From positions 323,885-387,884 of the forward strand of contig ML976685.1 in the NCBI GenBank assembly GCA_010015655.1: a DNA stretch of 64,000 nucleotides, given 5' to 3'. Below the pieces are notes generated by a model. That model saw nothing but the letters and a program-made list of their open reading frames with translations. It made no database searches and was not told the origin of the DNA. Positions within the stretch are counted from its first letter, which is position 1; each line of letters opens with the position of its first letter. This document shows, in pieces, positions 1-13,721 of this stretch. The position numbers and the translations under genes were made by a program. The stretch comes from Bimuria novae-zelandiae CBS 107.79. Taxonomy: Eukaryota; Ascomycota; Dothideomycetes; Pleosporales; Didymosphaeriaceae.

Positions 1-89
1 GCAGCGACGACGAGGGCTACTCATCTCCTATTCTTGAATTTTATGACGCTATTTCGCCAGGACAGGCCGACTGGGCTTGCGAGCGATAA
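1..89 (+). CDS. C-terminal end of an unidentified protein (partial, runs off left edge)
   Basis: An open frame enters at base 3 and ends at a TAA at 87-89, giving 28 residues that include SDDEGYSSPILEF and finish in DWACER. The composition (acidic, serine-rich, ending in charged residues) resembles a real C-terminus, and the sequence turns AT-rich immediately after the stop, as 3' untranslated regions often do. Too little is present to name a family. The gene would converge on the giant DUF3638 gene, whose stop is at 646. Confidence 0.4.
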   Translation, partial: SDDEGYSSPILEFYDAISPGQADWACER

Positions 90-645
90 ACAAATGTTTG
101 GCGATGTAATTACCATACAAATTACTTTACAAAAGGCATTTTACGACATTTGGATCATTGAGCGTGTGCGATCATTGAGCTAGTAGGGCCGTGCGGAGCA
201 CGGCCTTTTTCGGAGAAAAACTGAGAATCAGCCATTGGGGCCGAGTAGCTTTAGCTTCCTAGGGTTGCTCGGCGTTGACCTCGCCCATACGCTGTCCAAG
301 AACATGAATCTCGTCTCCGACTGTTAGTAGTTGTGATCGTGCAGGTCAGCTCTTAAAGATCGCCAAGGCCGCTTAGGTGTCATGCCCACACTATCATACA
401 TCCATGGATGAATTCCCACAGAAATGAAGAGACCGCGAAGGTGCAGGAAGTCACAAGCTCTCAGCGTTATACCCTGATTTATCCGATCTGGATATCTGAA
501 ATTGGCATGGTGCTTAGCACCGCCTAGGCAAAGAACGGCATGACAGGTCCTTTCGGATCACTAAGAAGGGCCCATGTGAAAAAGAGCAATCACTGATTAT
601 CCAATCCTACGCCCACCTCCAAGTACGCATCTCTCCTTCTTCAAG
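90..645. other. intergenic region between convergent genes
   Basis: This is presumably the shared 3' region of the partial left-edge gene and the giant minus-strand gene. Apart from a perfect hairpin with a T run at 187-210 I see no gene, repeat or RNA. Confidence 0.5.
187..210 (+). other. perfect hairpin followed by five T (terminator-like)
   Basis: GGCCGTGC (187-194), loop GGA, then its exact complement GCACGGCC (198-205), followed by TTTTT (206-210). In a bacterium this would be read as an intrinsic terminator. In a fungal nuclear 3' region it may be incidental, or form a structure near the end of the upstream transcript. Confidence 0.4.
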
Positions 646-3600
646 TCAGGCCCCTTCGTCTCTGTCTCCGTTCTCATGCTTCTTGCCATTACCCTCGAAA
701 TAGTCCTGAGCATCGACGAAGACGTCATCGTCCTGATCTTCTCCATCGAAATGGTCCTCGTTCTCATGCTCACCGTCCGGGTCTACCTCATCTTCGTGAG
801 AGTAATCGTGTTCATCATCCTCGTCTTCGTCCTCGCTCGAGTCCTGGTCTTCCTCCATGCCACCATTCATCGGAAGCTCAGGTGCCGCCTCTGCGTCCGA
901 TTCTTCTGTACCCTGCTTCGAGAAGAAGGGATGATCGGCCAAGAGAGGCTTCCCGGTGGTGATGAAGCCGATGGGCGTCTGTTCGAAATCTTGGCCTTTG
1001 CGAAGAACGGCAAGCCACTCATGGACTGTGCGAAATCAGCATGAGCAACAATTAGAAGGCGATTTAGTACTTACGAAAAGTTAGCGGCTTCTTCACGAAC
1101 GCCTCACGGGATAGTCCATCAACGTCCCCATTGGTCTCTGCGCTGCTCTTCACATCGAGGTACGTGAGAAGCTCCTGGTGCTCTTCCCACTCGAAGTAGA
1201 GCCGACCCGCGAATATGCCAAGCTCGACCTTCAGCCACAGAGGTACCTTGAAGTTTTGCGGCAATGGCGGAGTGGCGTAATAGTCGAGGTTGTTAAATTG
1301 CAGTGTCCTCCTAGTCACCGGCGCTGAATACACGATGAGATGAGTTTGGCGTGTAGTAGCACATGTGGGCTGGTTCCGAGCGCGAAGAAGTGGAAGAAGC
1401 GCGTCGGCCTCTTCTGGGCTCACAACCAACGCTGTGCTTGTGGAACTGCTAAGCAATATCCACTGGCATGGGCGCAAGAACGTGTCGTTGGGTTCAACAA
1501 GCTTCACTGTACGAGTGAACTGTGTGGAAACGAACAATCCAGAGTATTTGCCGCTGGTGATGGAAAATGGACCATGCTTTCTTCCGGTGGCAGTGCGTTG
1601 CAAAGCTGAGAACATAGGCTGATACGCCTCACTGCTCGTAAGAATTTTGCCGGATTTAGCGAACGCCATGATGTCTTCATGAAGTAGACGTGTCCTCAAG
1701 GCGGTGAAGTGGATTGGCTTCTCAAGATCTCGTACATTTTCCACTTCATGCTCGAGTTCCCGTTCTTGTTCGACCTCCTCAAGAGCTGAAGAATGCACTG
1801 CGATCTTGCGATCCTGGAAGTTCTCTTTCCTCCTATTGAGTTCGATGTTTATGTCTCGAAGCTGCCCTTCGTAATACCTCGAATCGGCATTGCCACCTAA
1901 AGAGTAGACGCAAAGTTAGCTAGCGCTACGACTAATAGGTGTTATTTATAAACTTGCCTTGCGTCAGACGTTTAGGTGCGTACATCTGCTCCAGAGTCTG
2001 TGATTCCTTTGTTTGCATGACCGAAAGCAGCTGTGAGCGCTGATGAACATTCGTGAGAAAGGCTGGGCTGTGGAGCTTCGCCTGCTCTTGGCGCACGAAT
2101 GTAAGACCTTGATTAATGTACAAAGGTTCCAGCTGCTCTATGCCTTTGCAGCTCTGCTGTAACAGCCATGCAATGACATCAGCAGAGTCTAGTCGGTCCA
2201 ATTCGTTTTTGTTTCGCAAATCCAAGATACTTTGATGGACCTCCGGTGGGGAGAAGAAGGTGACGGCTTGAGATTGACCTGTAGTACGAGAGCACAAGTC
2301 AGTAAGAATAGTCCTATAACACACGGTGCAGGACCGATTACGTACCGAGCAGGCGCAGGCGCATCGCAGCTTGTGCCAATGCATCCTTGGTCACATGAGG
2401 TCCCAGAGTGAGGGCGGCTCTCGCATTTGGCGGGAGTTTCAAATCTGTACCGCGGCAGTGGCTTTCGTCCATATAGACCACGCAATCTTCCAGGTTCTCT
2501 GCAAATGGAGATGCAAGTAGAGACACGCATTTTCCGTTACGATAAGTAACCCAGGGACGGTGGCTGGCATCGAAGAAGACACCAGCAGCAGCATCCTCAT
2601 CAACATTCAACCAAGCTTTGACGAGATCGTGATTGCTATACTCCAGTATCTGCGCTCCGGCGTCAATCAGTATCCTAATGCGTTCCTTTTCACTAAAACG
2701 ATAGGCTGGTTTCCGTAACTTGCGTAGTATATTATCTTCGTCGAGTCGTTTGCCGGAATTGTCGACCATGCAGATGTACCGGCGATTTCGGTGCTCTAAC
2801 AAGTATGCGAGAACTTCGGCATTTGTGTGACGCAAGTTAGGGAGATCGTTCTGCTTGATTGTCATGGGCAACTGATGCCGCGAATCGTTTGTGCCGGAGA
2901 AACCAGTTGTCTTACAGCTCTGGCCTGTGATGGGGTTGCAATGAACGAGATCCCATCCAGAGGCTTGGAGTTTCGTGTCAAATTGCTTGGCATGTCGCGG
3001 GAAGACGAAGTTGTTCATATAGAAGTCGAGGACGTACACATTGAATCTAAAGATAAAATCAGTGCGTGAGATAGCTTTCTGCCCTTTCAACATACCGAAC
3101 ATGTTGGTGCAGTTCGAGCAGCTGCAAATTATCCTCTATGTTAATGGAATTGTAATCCCGGAGCGACTCAGGCAAATCTATCGTCATCCACTTGTCGTAT
3201 TCGATGCTAGGCTCGTCGGACTTCGATAGCTGCTCAAAGGCCTGCCTGAATTGCGTCAAGTCTATGCCCTGGTAATAGAACGAGAGGCACGTGAGAATGA
3301 TTGCGACGTCCGGATGTCCCCATTCAGAAGTCGGTTTGGGCACGCCTTTTGCCTGAGTTTAAGTTAGTAAATTCTTCAAGAAGTTCAGTTCCTGGCAGAG
3401 GTTCGAACACCTTGAGTTACCCCAAGTTGAGCTTTCTCTCCAGATAATTCGTTAGCTTACCAGATATGGAACCGCAACAGGGTCACGCTGAGGATGCAGG
3501 CCAAACTGTACGTTCCAGAGCTTTTTCAATGTGGACAACAATATGCGGTGAACGAAAAGCCCACGGAGGAGGTAGAGCAGCTTCAGCAGATGCTGTTTGT

Positions 3601-6600
3601 CTTTGAACATGCCATAGACATTCAACATAACTCGCGAATTCATCGTTTGCTCGGAAATGAAGGTTCTTATATCGGCTTGAGATGGTGCTGGGATTTCTGC
3701 GCAAGGTAGCGATGGCAGCTGGCCTTTGCAGACGTCATCTACAATCCGCGAAACGAGGTGATCCTCCACATCGCATCGCAGAAAATGCACCAGAGGGAAG
3801 CCTCCATAAGCCCTCTGAATAACTTCAATACTCCGAGGGAAACGGAACTGGAGCTCGGGAAGGTATGATCGAAGAAGGCGGAGAATAGCTTGGATGGTTT
3901 GCCAACGCAGTGGATGTCCATCCACCATGATTTGAGAGCCTGATGGGTATATCAACTGCGTCCGAATCGCCAAAGAGACGTCACACTCATCTAGCACATC
4001 CCGAGCGTTCCGATCAAGCCAATGTTGCATCTTCACCATAAACGTTCCGTCTTGTAGTCTTTCATCGCACAAACGTTGCAGCCCACTAAGTTTGAAGGAT
4101 AGAATGTTCTCGGGTAGCGCAAGTAGGACGCCACCGCGGTTCCTGAGGTCTTTGTGCAATTGGCGGTATGACTTGAACAGTCGACCATCTGTTTGGGTCC
4201 TCCGTGAAAACGGGATGTGGAGGACTTCACGGCCGACAAGCCCTCCGAGCTTGATCTTCATAACTTGCGCAGATTGTAGAAGTAAAGACCTCGGAATCAG
4301 GATGCGCATTAGACTCTGTTTATCAGCAAGAACTGCAGCAACCATAGCTATACTTTATTAGCACCCAAGAACTCCCACTGCGATAACAGTCACGTGGGCT
4401 TTTGACTTACGTATGATGCAGGATGTTTTCCCCCTCCCCATCAATAGTTGAACAACCGAATTACCACCTGAGCTCGGAGATATCGTGGCATTAGCAACTT
4501 CCACCTGCTCAGGCCGAATCATGATATCGCCGTCGATCTCCAACAGCAGCCAATCTGGGCGCGCGACTGGATCCCAGTTCTCATGACCCTGATTCATGCG
4601 CTCATCTTCCAATTGCTGTTTCTTGTTCTTTCTCAGAGCATCCTCCATTCTGAGTAACCGTTGTAGATGTGTGATCCGGACCCCATATTCTACGACGGCT
4701 TCTTTAGTGCCTTGACCCCAGACCGTGCCTGACGTAGACCGAAGCTCAGAAAGCAGGGCTATCTTGCCAGTGCTAGTCCAAACACCGGCCAGTTTGAGCC
4801 ACCTGATGCAGTTGTCTCCGCTCTCCAGAGCTTCCGTGAGGTCGCAAAACATGGCTCTGGTTGACCTCATCGCACTAAGAATCTTCTCCCCCAACGTTGT
4901 GCGATCCATGACCGGAATGGTGATGGATGACTGACCCACGCGTTGCATAAGGGCATGGAGACTCTGCTTCAATTCGTTTCCGTACTCTCGTTGTATTAGA
5001 GAATCTGTATCGAGCAGACTGTCCACGATGCCTGACAGCTCGACAAGATGAGCGGGACACTTATTGGACACTAACAACTCGGCGATGTCATCTCGATTCT
5101 GGTACATGGTAGCTGCGTCAGTCGGCATCTGCTGAAGTTTGCTCTGTTGATTCATAGTGTGGCCGGTTTTGGCACGTTCTGGTGACGATGTTCCTGTTTT
5201 GAGAACAATCGATTTTCGTAAAATGTCCCGCACAGTAGGCAGACGTCCACTGCTTGGCATAGGATACGGCTCCGGAAATGCATGCGTGTGGCAAAGCGGA
5301 CGCTCGTTCTGGGTAAGAGCAATTGTGTCGTTATGATCATTTAGGACACTTTGAACCTTTTCGATGTACTGCGAGAACTGGAAATTCTGGGCGAGACGGG
5401 TCCATTCTTGCTGCACAGACTCCAACGCGAGTGTCTTGTCAAGAAGCGTAGGGTCAATGATGGCCAGCTTGCTCTCATCGATATGCATATGGGGCCACTG
5501 AGCTTTTACAGAGTCCGCAAGTCTCTTGCCGCTCTCTTTGACGGCGGCTTCGTGGGCCAATCGTTTCAAGCCCAGCGTGCCCCTGTCGCCTTTTACTAAC
5601 TCTTCTTGGCAGAAATACTCTGGTGGCTGAAAAGCTACGTGCGCGATTTGCATTAGGTCCTCTAAGATTTTTGAGGTTGGAGTTTCCTCTTGCGTAAAGC
5701 GAACATAACAAGGCCAGCTTGGATGCTCGATGTCCCGGATTTTGGAGAGCACAGCATATGAGGCCAACACCTGGATGAGATCTATTGATGTGTGCTGCGA
5801 CCAAGCTATTGGCGCCAACACGAACATCAAAGAAAACCGATCTTCAACTTTTGATTGGGCTGCTTTTCGTACAATTGTACCCCATTTGATCCCTAGGTCC
5901 ACCGAAACCAGATCGGAGATCTGGACGTAGTTGAAACATTCATCGTTGCCGCCAATGAACGGAAATTCTTGGAGCCGCTTGGCCAAATGCCCAGTATTTT
6001 TGATGCTGATGGTCCAGTCTGCTAATTGCTTTGCAATTGTTGTCGCGGTATCATTCTTCTTGTTGTACACGTCCCGGTCTCTTGGGTTATATTCATGATC
6101 GAAGTTTGATTTGGAATGATAAGCTCTCGCAATTGCACGAGTCTCCAAATGCGAATCTCCAGGGATGTATGAAGGACTGGATTGAGTGAGTAGATTGGTC
6201 TCGAAGAGACGCAGCTGATCAGACAGCTCGCACAAGTCTTGGACGGCACTGCGATAACGATCGTCCTGCACGGTGAGGGTGAAATTCTGGTTCCACTCGA
6301 CCTTCTCCATGCACTTCAGATCTTTCGGATAGTAGGATCGGTGGGGCGTTAGTTTGGCGATTTTGAATAGAATAGCGGACGCCTCGTCCGGAAGCGGTGT
6401 ACTGGGTTTGTAACCGCCCGATCTTAGCAAGGACAGGGCCACTTCGCACCCCACACGCTCTGTTAAGGGATCCGGTAAGATGAACGAGGTATATGCATAC
6501 CATAACGCCATGGTATACAGAAGCCGCGGCTCTGATGGACATTCTATGCGCCCAAGAACATCGTTGATGTCGTATTTCAGGTATGCACCTTTGTTGTAAA

Positions 6601-9600
6601 CAACGATTCCAACGTGATGGTGGTCCCTGCACACCTGGAAGTCTCCTTCAGGAACAAGAAGCATACGTTGCCGCGTGTTCCTTACCGAGCGAAGTAAAAT
6701 CTTGCTCTTTAGCCCATACCATACTCCAGCATCCTGAAACTTTCTTCCAACAATCTCGGCTTTCAACTGGCGACATTGTAGAAGTTGTGAGCTGTTGACG
6801 AAGAAACTCAGCTCGAGGCGTCTCAATTCAATACAAAGCGGTTCCATCTCTTCCACCACTCCAACGACGCTGGGCTGGAAGATCATAATTTGCGGGGGAA
6901 ACTCAAAGTACATGAAATTCGACGCGATGTTTTGGGCCAAGGCGCTGCACGGATCAACAAGTCGGTAAATCTTTTTCGCAACCTTCCTTGTAGCTTGACG
7001 CGAAAGAAGGTTGAGTTTCCAATTGCTCTTTTTTGGCTTCCAGATATCATCTTGTCGGATATCCAGAATCTTCGCGTTTAAATCAAGCCAATGGTAGCAA
7101 TTTTCCACCAAAGCCTGGGGTAGATCGTGCTTCACTCCTTGCACAAATACCGTCCTGTCGATTAGCTCCCAGACAACACCATCGCGGGCCGCGCGCACGA
7201 CCACTTGACCATTACGGAAGCCTAAATGTATGCGGTATCCTGAAGGTGTGGAGTGATCTATTGAAAGCGCCATACCACGTTGGTTAGATGGTCGGACTCG
7301 TAGGGCTTGGGTTCCGAACATAGTTTGTATGACAGAGCTATGATACTTGGTTGGAAGAAAACCCGATGGTTCGCCGTCGATCAGGAGGTCACCAAATATA
7401 AGATTGTAGTGGAAGGAGTGACCGAAGGGACCTTCGTGAGTTGCGAACGATACTTGCACCCACCACTTGTCCAACAGCACCTCGATCTTCGGAAGTCGAT
7501 TCACGTGATCCTTAGGCAGCGACCAGAAAAATGCCACAGCAGCCAACAAGTTCTGGTGATCTTCTGAAAAGATATTTTTCAGTTTATTCCGGTTCCAGAA
7601 CATGAACCACATATCGTTCATAATCAGATTACGCAATGCCAGAGGGAGTTCCTCGAACCGACCAACTAAGTTCTCGTGCAGGACGATAGACGCTTTGACG
7701 AAACACTGCCGGGATATGTCATCCCAATGCTGGGGCGCTTCGGATGACACCTGCACAGTTCGTTTGCAGAGTACAGAAGCCCAGATGATAGATAGAGTCG
7801 CTTCGCTAGAACTTGACGAAGCCAAGGATCGCAAAGCAACGCACCAGACCCAAGTAGCATCGCGAGCTCGCTCCAGAAGTTTCAAAGCATTGGCTCGTAT
7901 TGTTGAGCAAGACGAGAGAGATATGACTTTGTGAATGATCGTGACGAGGGTGTCCATCTGCAGGGATTCACGCCAGTTACGCTGGATAGCACCTAGACGG
8001 TAGCGCACTTGCTCCAGAAGTTTCTCACAAAACATCCTATCCTCAAAGACCGCGTGAATGTCGCGAAGGTTGTGGCCAGTCGAAGCGGGGCCCATTTGGT
8101 AGACTAATTTGGTGACGACGGCCCACGTTGACTCGGTGGAGAAATTGAGATTTGTCGCGCCAAGCTCACGTAGCAAGGACATCCATCTACAATGAGTCAA
8201 AGTGAGAAGCCCTTGCCACGTTGTAAACTCATGGGTGTTCAACCCCGCAGGGCATCGGGTCTGGCTTGCAATTATCTCATTCGACGAGGGCCACTTGGCA
8301 TGATCGATCCGCAGACATCGATAGGGTGAGTATGCGGGTAGCATCAAAGGGAAGTGCTTGAACAGGGACGGTCTGCCATATTCTTGAGTGAACGACTTGG
8401 AGACGGTATCAAAATATTGAAGATTGAGGCCGCAAGGGGGATTGACTGCGTTTAAAGACACCCAAAACTCCCAATCGCCATAATGGCTGTCATAGGCAGA
8501 CTTTGTGCTCGAGCCTAGAGTGACTCGCGTGTTTTGGTCCTTCATAAACTGTACGTGTTTTGTGACTCCCCGATAGTCACGTAGCAGGAATACTTTGCCA
8601 CGATGCTCAATTGGTGAATATCCGAAGTTCGCAAGAATCAACCATGTGGCGTCTCGATAAGCGGCGAAGGCTTTTGGGCATTTCAACTCAAATACTGCAG
8701 CCTTGGCAGCATTCTCGTCGGCTTGTAGTGGCCACTCGAAAGTTCCGATCTTGTTCTCTTTCATCTCCTTGAATATTTTGCATTTCTTACACCAGGGGTG
8801 TCTCACCTGCGGCCGTCCGTCCGACCCCCAAACAGTGGTCTTGGTGCACATCTCCTCGAGAAATTGCTGCTCCAGTTGGGCATGTTTGTGACTCTTCTTC
8901 TTCCAATCTTGTATGTTGTCCTCGCGTGCTTTCGTCGCTTCGGTCTCGATCCTCGTGCGTAGAGGCTTCAGTCCTTCAGAATCATAAGAGGCATCGTAGT
9001 AGACGACAGCGAATGAGTCTTTAGCTGGAGGATCGAAGATGGTCTTGGAACCAAACCCATCAGATTCGCGGCACCTTCGGCCCAGGTATCCTTGAATGCG
9101 TTGCACTCGTTTCATGTCATCGACTTGAAGGAGTTCCAAACAGTCCAATACATTAGGATCAAATCCAGGGTGATATGACTTCAGCAGAGGTATGCCGGTT
9201 ATTGTACTTCGGTCCATTGCCATCCAAAGCTCCATTACGTCCAAAATGTATTTGCTTTTCAACTCGGGGTACTCGCCAAAAGCGCTTGAAACAGTAGAGG
9301 TATACACCGCGATGACGTGAGCAAGTGAGCAAGATTGTACGTCCCACGGGCTCGATTCAAAAGCTGCAAGTTTTAGAGGAGTGATTTTCTTTTCGATGAT
9401 CTGAGCCAGATGTACAAAACGATCGATGACAACCGCACATGGTTTGGATCGGGTACCAGAGGCTTCGTATTGCCTTAGTAGCTGTGACGCGGACAGCTTC
9501 TGGTCGTGGAGTAGGTAGCTGTCGGAAGACACTGCTCTGCATAGTTCGTCCCAGCTACAGTGCAGACTTAAGTGGAATTCGGCTGCAACGGCATTCTGCG

Positions 9601-10754
9601 GCAGACAGCGGATGGGGCGTAGATTGCTTTCACGATAAGCCACCCAGCTAGACTTAAGGAAGTGCATGGTCTTCGATATAGACACCTGGAAGACCTCTCC
9701 AAATACGGCAAACATCCTCTCGTGTGCCATTCTGACATGGCTGTTGTCGTCAGGCTTCTCTTGCTTCAATTTTGCGAGCCGCCTACCGAGCTTCTGCATC
9801 AGAAAATGCGATGCGTCGTGCGGCAAAAGCTGATGATAATCGCGCAGTAGACGACAGATAAATAGCGCCATCACGGTCTTGTAATACAAACGGCCATGGT
9901 TTGGTCCCACAAGCCGGTACAGGTGGCGTTGGATGGCAACTCGTAAGACAAGGTATAGAGCGGAGCGTCGCCAGGGTTTTCGGGCGTTGTAGAATGACAC
10001 AGTGTCTCTCACCCGCTTCTGAAGTAGTGGGACCCCATGTTTCGCACCGTTGGCTTCGAGAATCGTCATAAGCAAGCCGGTCACCAAAGCCGGATCCGAG
10101 GTATGGCGGATTTCTGGCAGAGATGTTGCTGCCTTGTGGGTGACGGCGGCAAACTGGTCCACAGACTCAACGCTGCCTTGTTGGATGAAAGTAGCCAGAC
10201 ATTCCTCAAAAGACGATGCACTGTACACTTTCGATGCTATGCAAACTGCGCGCCCTGGAAAGTTCCATCGCAAGGCGCTCGCCGAAGCAAGGACTTCCTC
10301 GGAAACCGGCGATGCTTCAAAAGCTTCGAAAACGAGCAGGCTATCTTGGTCTTCGGGACTAGAAGTATAGTGATCAGTTTTGACACTCGCCAAACGCGTG
10401 TGAGAGTGATACGTACCCAACAGCTTTGTATACAATCAACGCCGCGTTTTGTTTTGTTATGTATATGACGAGAGCTTGCTCCTCGGTCAGGGAGTTGAGC
10501 TCCTTGATCAGGACGTCTTTGACGACACAGCCTTGAACATTGATCGCCTTTGATGCGACTAGGCTTGCTCGAACGGTGTCTACAGCGCACAAGTGCTGGT
10601 CCAGAATGGAAGGTGTGACCGCCTTGAGAGCATGGATCAAGCGATTGTGAAGTGCGTCCTCGATGTCGTGGAGGTTGGCGTCCTCTGCTCCCGGGACGTC
10701 ACGAGGCAGCGCAACGTGTTGATACAGCTGCAGAGGCGTCGGCGGGGCCGCCAT
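646..10754 (-). CDS. giant DUF6606/DUF3638/DUF3645 P-loop protein (~3217 aa)
   Basis: Eight exons, low to high: 646-1025, 1075-1896, 1958-2278, 2346-3046, 3096-3352, 3461-4347, 4411-10358, 10417-10754. All phases agree, giving 3217 residues. The start at 10754 (MAAPPTPLQLYQHVALPRD) fits the DUF6606 N-terminus. A Walker A-like GRGKTS lies near residue 2085 within DUF3638 (QLLMGRGKTS, then IIPMVAAVLAD), DUF3645 near 2400 (GHPDVAIILTCLSFYYQG), then MDESHCRGTDLKLP and AQAAMRLRLLGGGQS near 2670-2715. The last ~90 residues are strongly acidic. Databases often label this family 'ubiquitinyl hydrolase 1'; I know of no experiment behind that and see no clear cysteine-protease motif. P-loop plus DESH plus arginine motif suggest a helicase- or SecA-like ATPase, which is inference. 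The intron at 1897-1957 has a GC-AG donor (CAAG|GCAAGT) with a GCTAAC branch point. Confidence 0.9.
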
Positions 10755-12074
10755 AGCTGCATGCGGAGATCGCTGCTTCCGGTTAAAGATTGCTAACGGC
10801 AAGACAGGCGCGCGAATAGAGGAAGGCGCAAGGCGGTTGTGGCAGGAGGAAGTTGCAGAGGCCGTGGATTGACGCGTTGCGATGTGAGGAAGGTGGAGCG
10901 AGGTCGCTCCTACCTTGTACGTTATCAAGGCAGGAGCGCGCTCAAAAGTTGTTCCGGTAAGGAAGGAGCGAGGGTAGGTTCAGTGAAGGTGAGGGTGCGA
11001 GCCTGTGTGTCCATCCTGTTCTAAGTTGCCCCAGGATACGTAATCCACCTACAGATCGTGTAGAAAAGCACGCCGTGTATCGTAAGATGGTGACTTACCT
11101 GTATCTTGCGGTCCAACGAAAATGGCGACGAACGAATTGTGCAGACGTACACGACCTCTGCTACAAAATGTCCAGGACATATACCACATAAGTAGATCGT
11201 GCGGGAAGTAACACTGAACAACTTCGTTTTGCTATGTGCATCCTGGGTAGCAGACTGTATGCTACACTTTCAGGATTCGCTTTGGCGTCTGGTGTCCGCC
11301 AGGAATGGTGATATGGTGCGTTGAACGCGTACAACCAATAACGTCTTGAAAGAGACACCCCTAAGAACTTTCAATCCGAACGTTCATGGTAGGGGCAGAA
11401 ATGTGAATGTTGCAACGGCTAGTACAGCGCCGTAGACAGGTCATGCAGGTTGGGCGGACAACAGATGGAGGTAGAGGAGAGGAAGAGAAGCTTGGTATGT
11501 ATAAGGTAGAATAAAAGGCGAGATCAATTATGATCAAGGTAACAGGAGAGGAGAGACGGGGAACAGGTAGCATTTCAGTGTTTTAGGACGTGGTAAAAGC
11601 CGACACCTCTCACTAACCGCTATTGTGAACATCCGGGGGCGAACTTGCCATGAGTGTAAAAAGCCATAAAACATTTGTTCGAGCATGATGTAGCACGGTG
11701 AAGGCTGCCTCGACTTACTAGCTGCTCAAGGCGGCAAACGAACTTTGTCGGCCGCCTGGTGACTTTGCTTGATTCCAAAACGAACAGTGCCATCCAATGC
11801 GTCTTCAGAACTTCTCCTGTCATCGCGAATTTGGAGATGTCATGTTTTATCGATGGGTGCCGTACCCGATGCGACACACTGATCGCTCCGCAGAGGCATT
11901 TGGTGGAAAACGGGCGCAATATCGTATACTAGAAGTACTACATCAGTATATCAAAGCTTTATGTCGTCGACAGCAGCTCTTTGGAGCTGTACAGTCGCGT
12001 ACAAACGCGTCGTGCAAGTGGGTCTGAGAAAAGATGACAGCGGAAGTTGACACGCAGGAAAACAAGACCCGCCG
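10755..12074. other. upstream region of the giant gene; no gene seen
   Basis: About 1.3 kb between the start of the giant gene and the transposon block. Only short, overlapping open frames without codon bias or family resemblance occur here. It should hold the promoter and 5' leader of the giant gene, but no individual element stands out. Confidence 0.5.
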
Positions 12075-12076
12075 TA

Positions 12077-12128
12077 CCGTGTCTTGGTGGTCAATGCACG
12101 TCGTAACTCAATGCACGCGCAACACCAA
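12077..12128 (+). repeat. left terminal inverted repeat of outer transposon
   Basis: Begins CCGTGTCTTGGTGG directly after a TA at 12075-12076 and pairs with 16249-16300 at 51 of 52 positions. It keeps many CpA dinucleotides (CAATGCAC, CAACACCAA), unlike the RIP-altered DNA immediately inside it. Confidence 0.9.
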
Positions 12129-13721
12129 CACATGCTATCTTTAACACCTAATAACTCTACTAGTATAGATCTAGTTAAGGCTATAATTAGTGCTATTAAA
12201 TTACTAAAACTTAAAGAAAAATTTATGTATATAAAATTAGCGCGTTAGTATAGCGTTAAGTAATCTACGTTAAGCAAAAGGTATTAGGCTAAAACCTAGT
12301 CTTATATAGTTAAGAATAATATCTACTAAAATTTTAACCTATAATAAGAAAATAAGCTTTTATAATATATTAAACGCCTTACTAAACGTAGCCTTCTTTT
12401 TATATTATAAATAATGTAAAGCTTTGCGTGTACTATCGCCTAAAAAAATATTAGCTTATTATAAATTAATTAGTTTACTAGGCGTAACGCTGAACCCTTA
12501 ATATTTTAATAAATAATTAGAATTAATAATAAACGCTTTAAAGCTAATTTTCTAACTAAGTATAAGTTTTTTCTTTTTTTTAAAGTAAAAGATTAAGTAG
12601 TATTATGTTAAGCTTTAGTATACTTATAATATAGATAAAAAAGGTATTCTACTTAGTATTACCTCCTACTTAAAGAAGATCTTTAGTAAACCTCTTTATA
12701 TAAGTAAGCGCGTACAGTAATTAATTTAAAATAATAATTATAAATAGATTTTACTTATTATATATATATACGCTAATAGATTTGTCCCAAATTTATTATT
12801 TATTTATTAGTTTACCTTTTAAAGCCTATAGTTAAGCTAGGTAGAGAAAATTAATTTTTAATACTATATAGCGTTTATTACCTTATTTACCTCTAGCTAG
12901 TTAATAATTAGATAGGGATAGTATAGCTATAGTAGGTATTTAATTACTATACTTAGAAGAAAGCTTAATAAGCCTACTAATTACTTATTTTAAATAGCTA
13001 TAGATCTTATATTACTATAGATTTTATTAATTACTATAACTAAAATAAGATCCTCTTAGCTATATTCCCCCTTTATTTAATATATATATTATAGCTCTTT
13101 AATAATTACGTATTTAAGTCTCTTTTAGCTACTTACTTAGCTAAGCTTTTAGCCTTCCTTTATAAGAGCTAATGACTAGATTTAATTACTAAAAGAGACT
13201 TCTTTAGCCTATTTTAAGTGGTCTAGGTTAGCACTATAAGGTAGCTACTAATACTTTAGACCTTTAAAGCTATAGACATCTCGTCCCTAGGTCTAGTTAA
13301 ATAGATAAAATAAATACTAACTAATTAACTAGCCTCTAGATCTAATAACTATCCTTAAGTAATTTAATAGCGCTTACTTACTTAAGTAAAAATTATAAAA
13401 AAGCTTAGCCTTAGTACTTAGCGCATTAGATTAAAGAAAAATTAATAAGCTTTTAAAAGCCTATATTAATATAAGGGCTAGTAATAGGATTAAGAAGCTA
13501 AGTTAAACTATATACTTAATTATTATATAAGCTTAGGTTATATAGCACGAAAGTTAGAGCCTATAAAAAGCTTTAACTACTAAGAAAAAATGCTTAGAGC
13601 AAAATAAGTTTTTACTTTTTAATTAATTTAAGTAGTATTATAAAAAAGCTATTTTTTAATTACTTTATAGTATAGAGTAGGTACGCGATTATTAATACTA
13701 AAAAGATATTAAAAACTAATA

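Noticed and set aside
3400..3412. GGTTCGAA-like T-loop sequence suggesting a tRNA
   Set aside because: It lies in an intron of the giant gene with no matching acceptor, D or anticodon stems. A similar GGGTTTGAACC at 34801 also lacks stems.
12130..13720. Possible centromere-like or mitochondrial AT-rich DNA
   Set aside because: Precise TA-flanked inverted repeats and CpA/TpG depletion explain it as RIP-altered transposon sequence.
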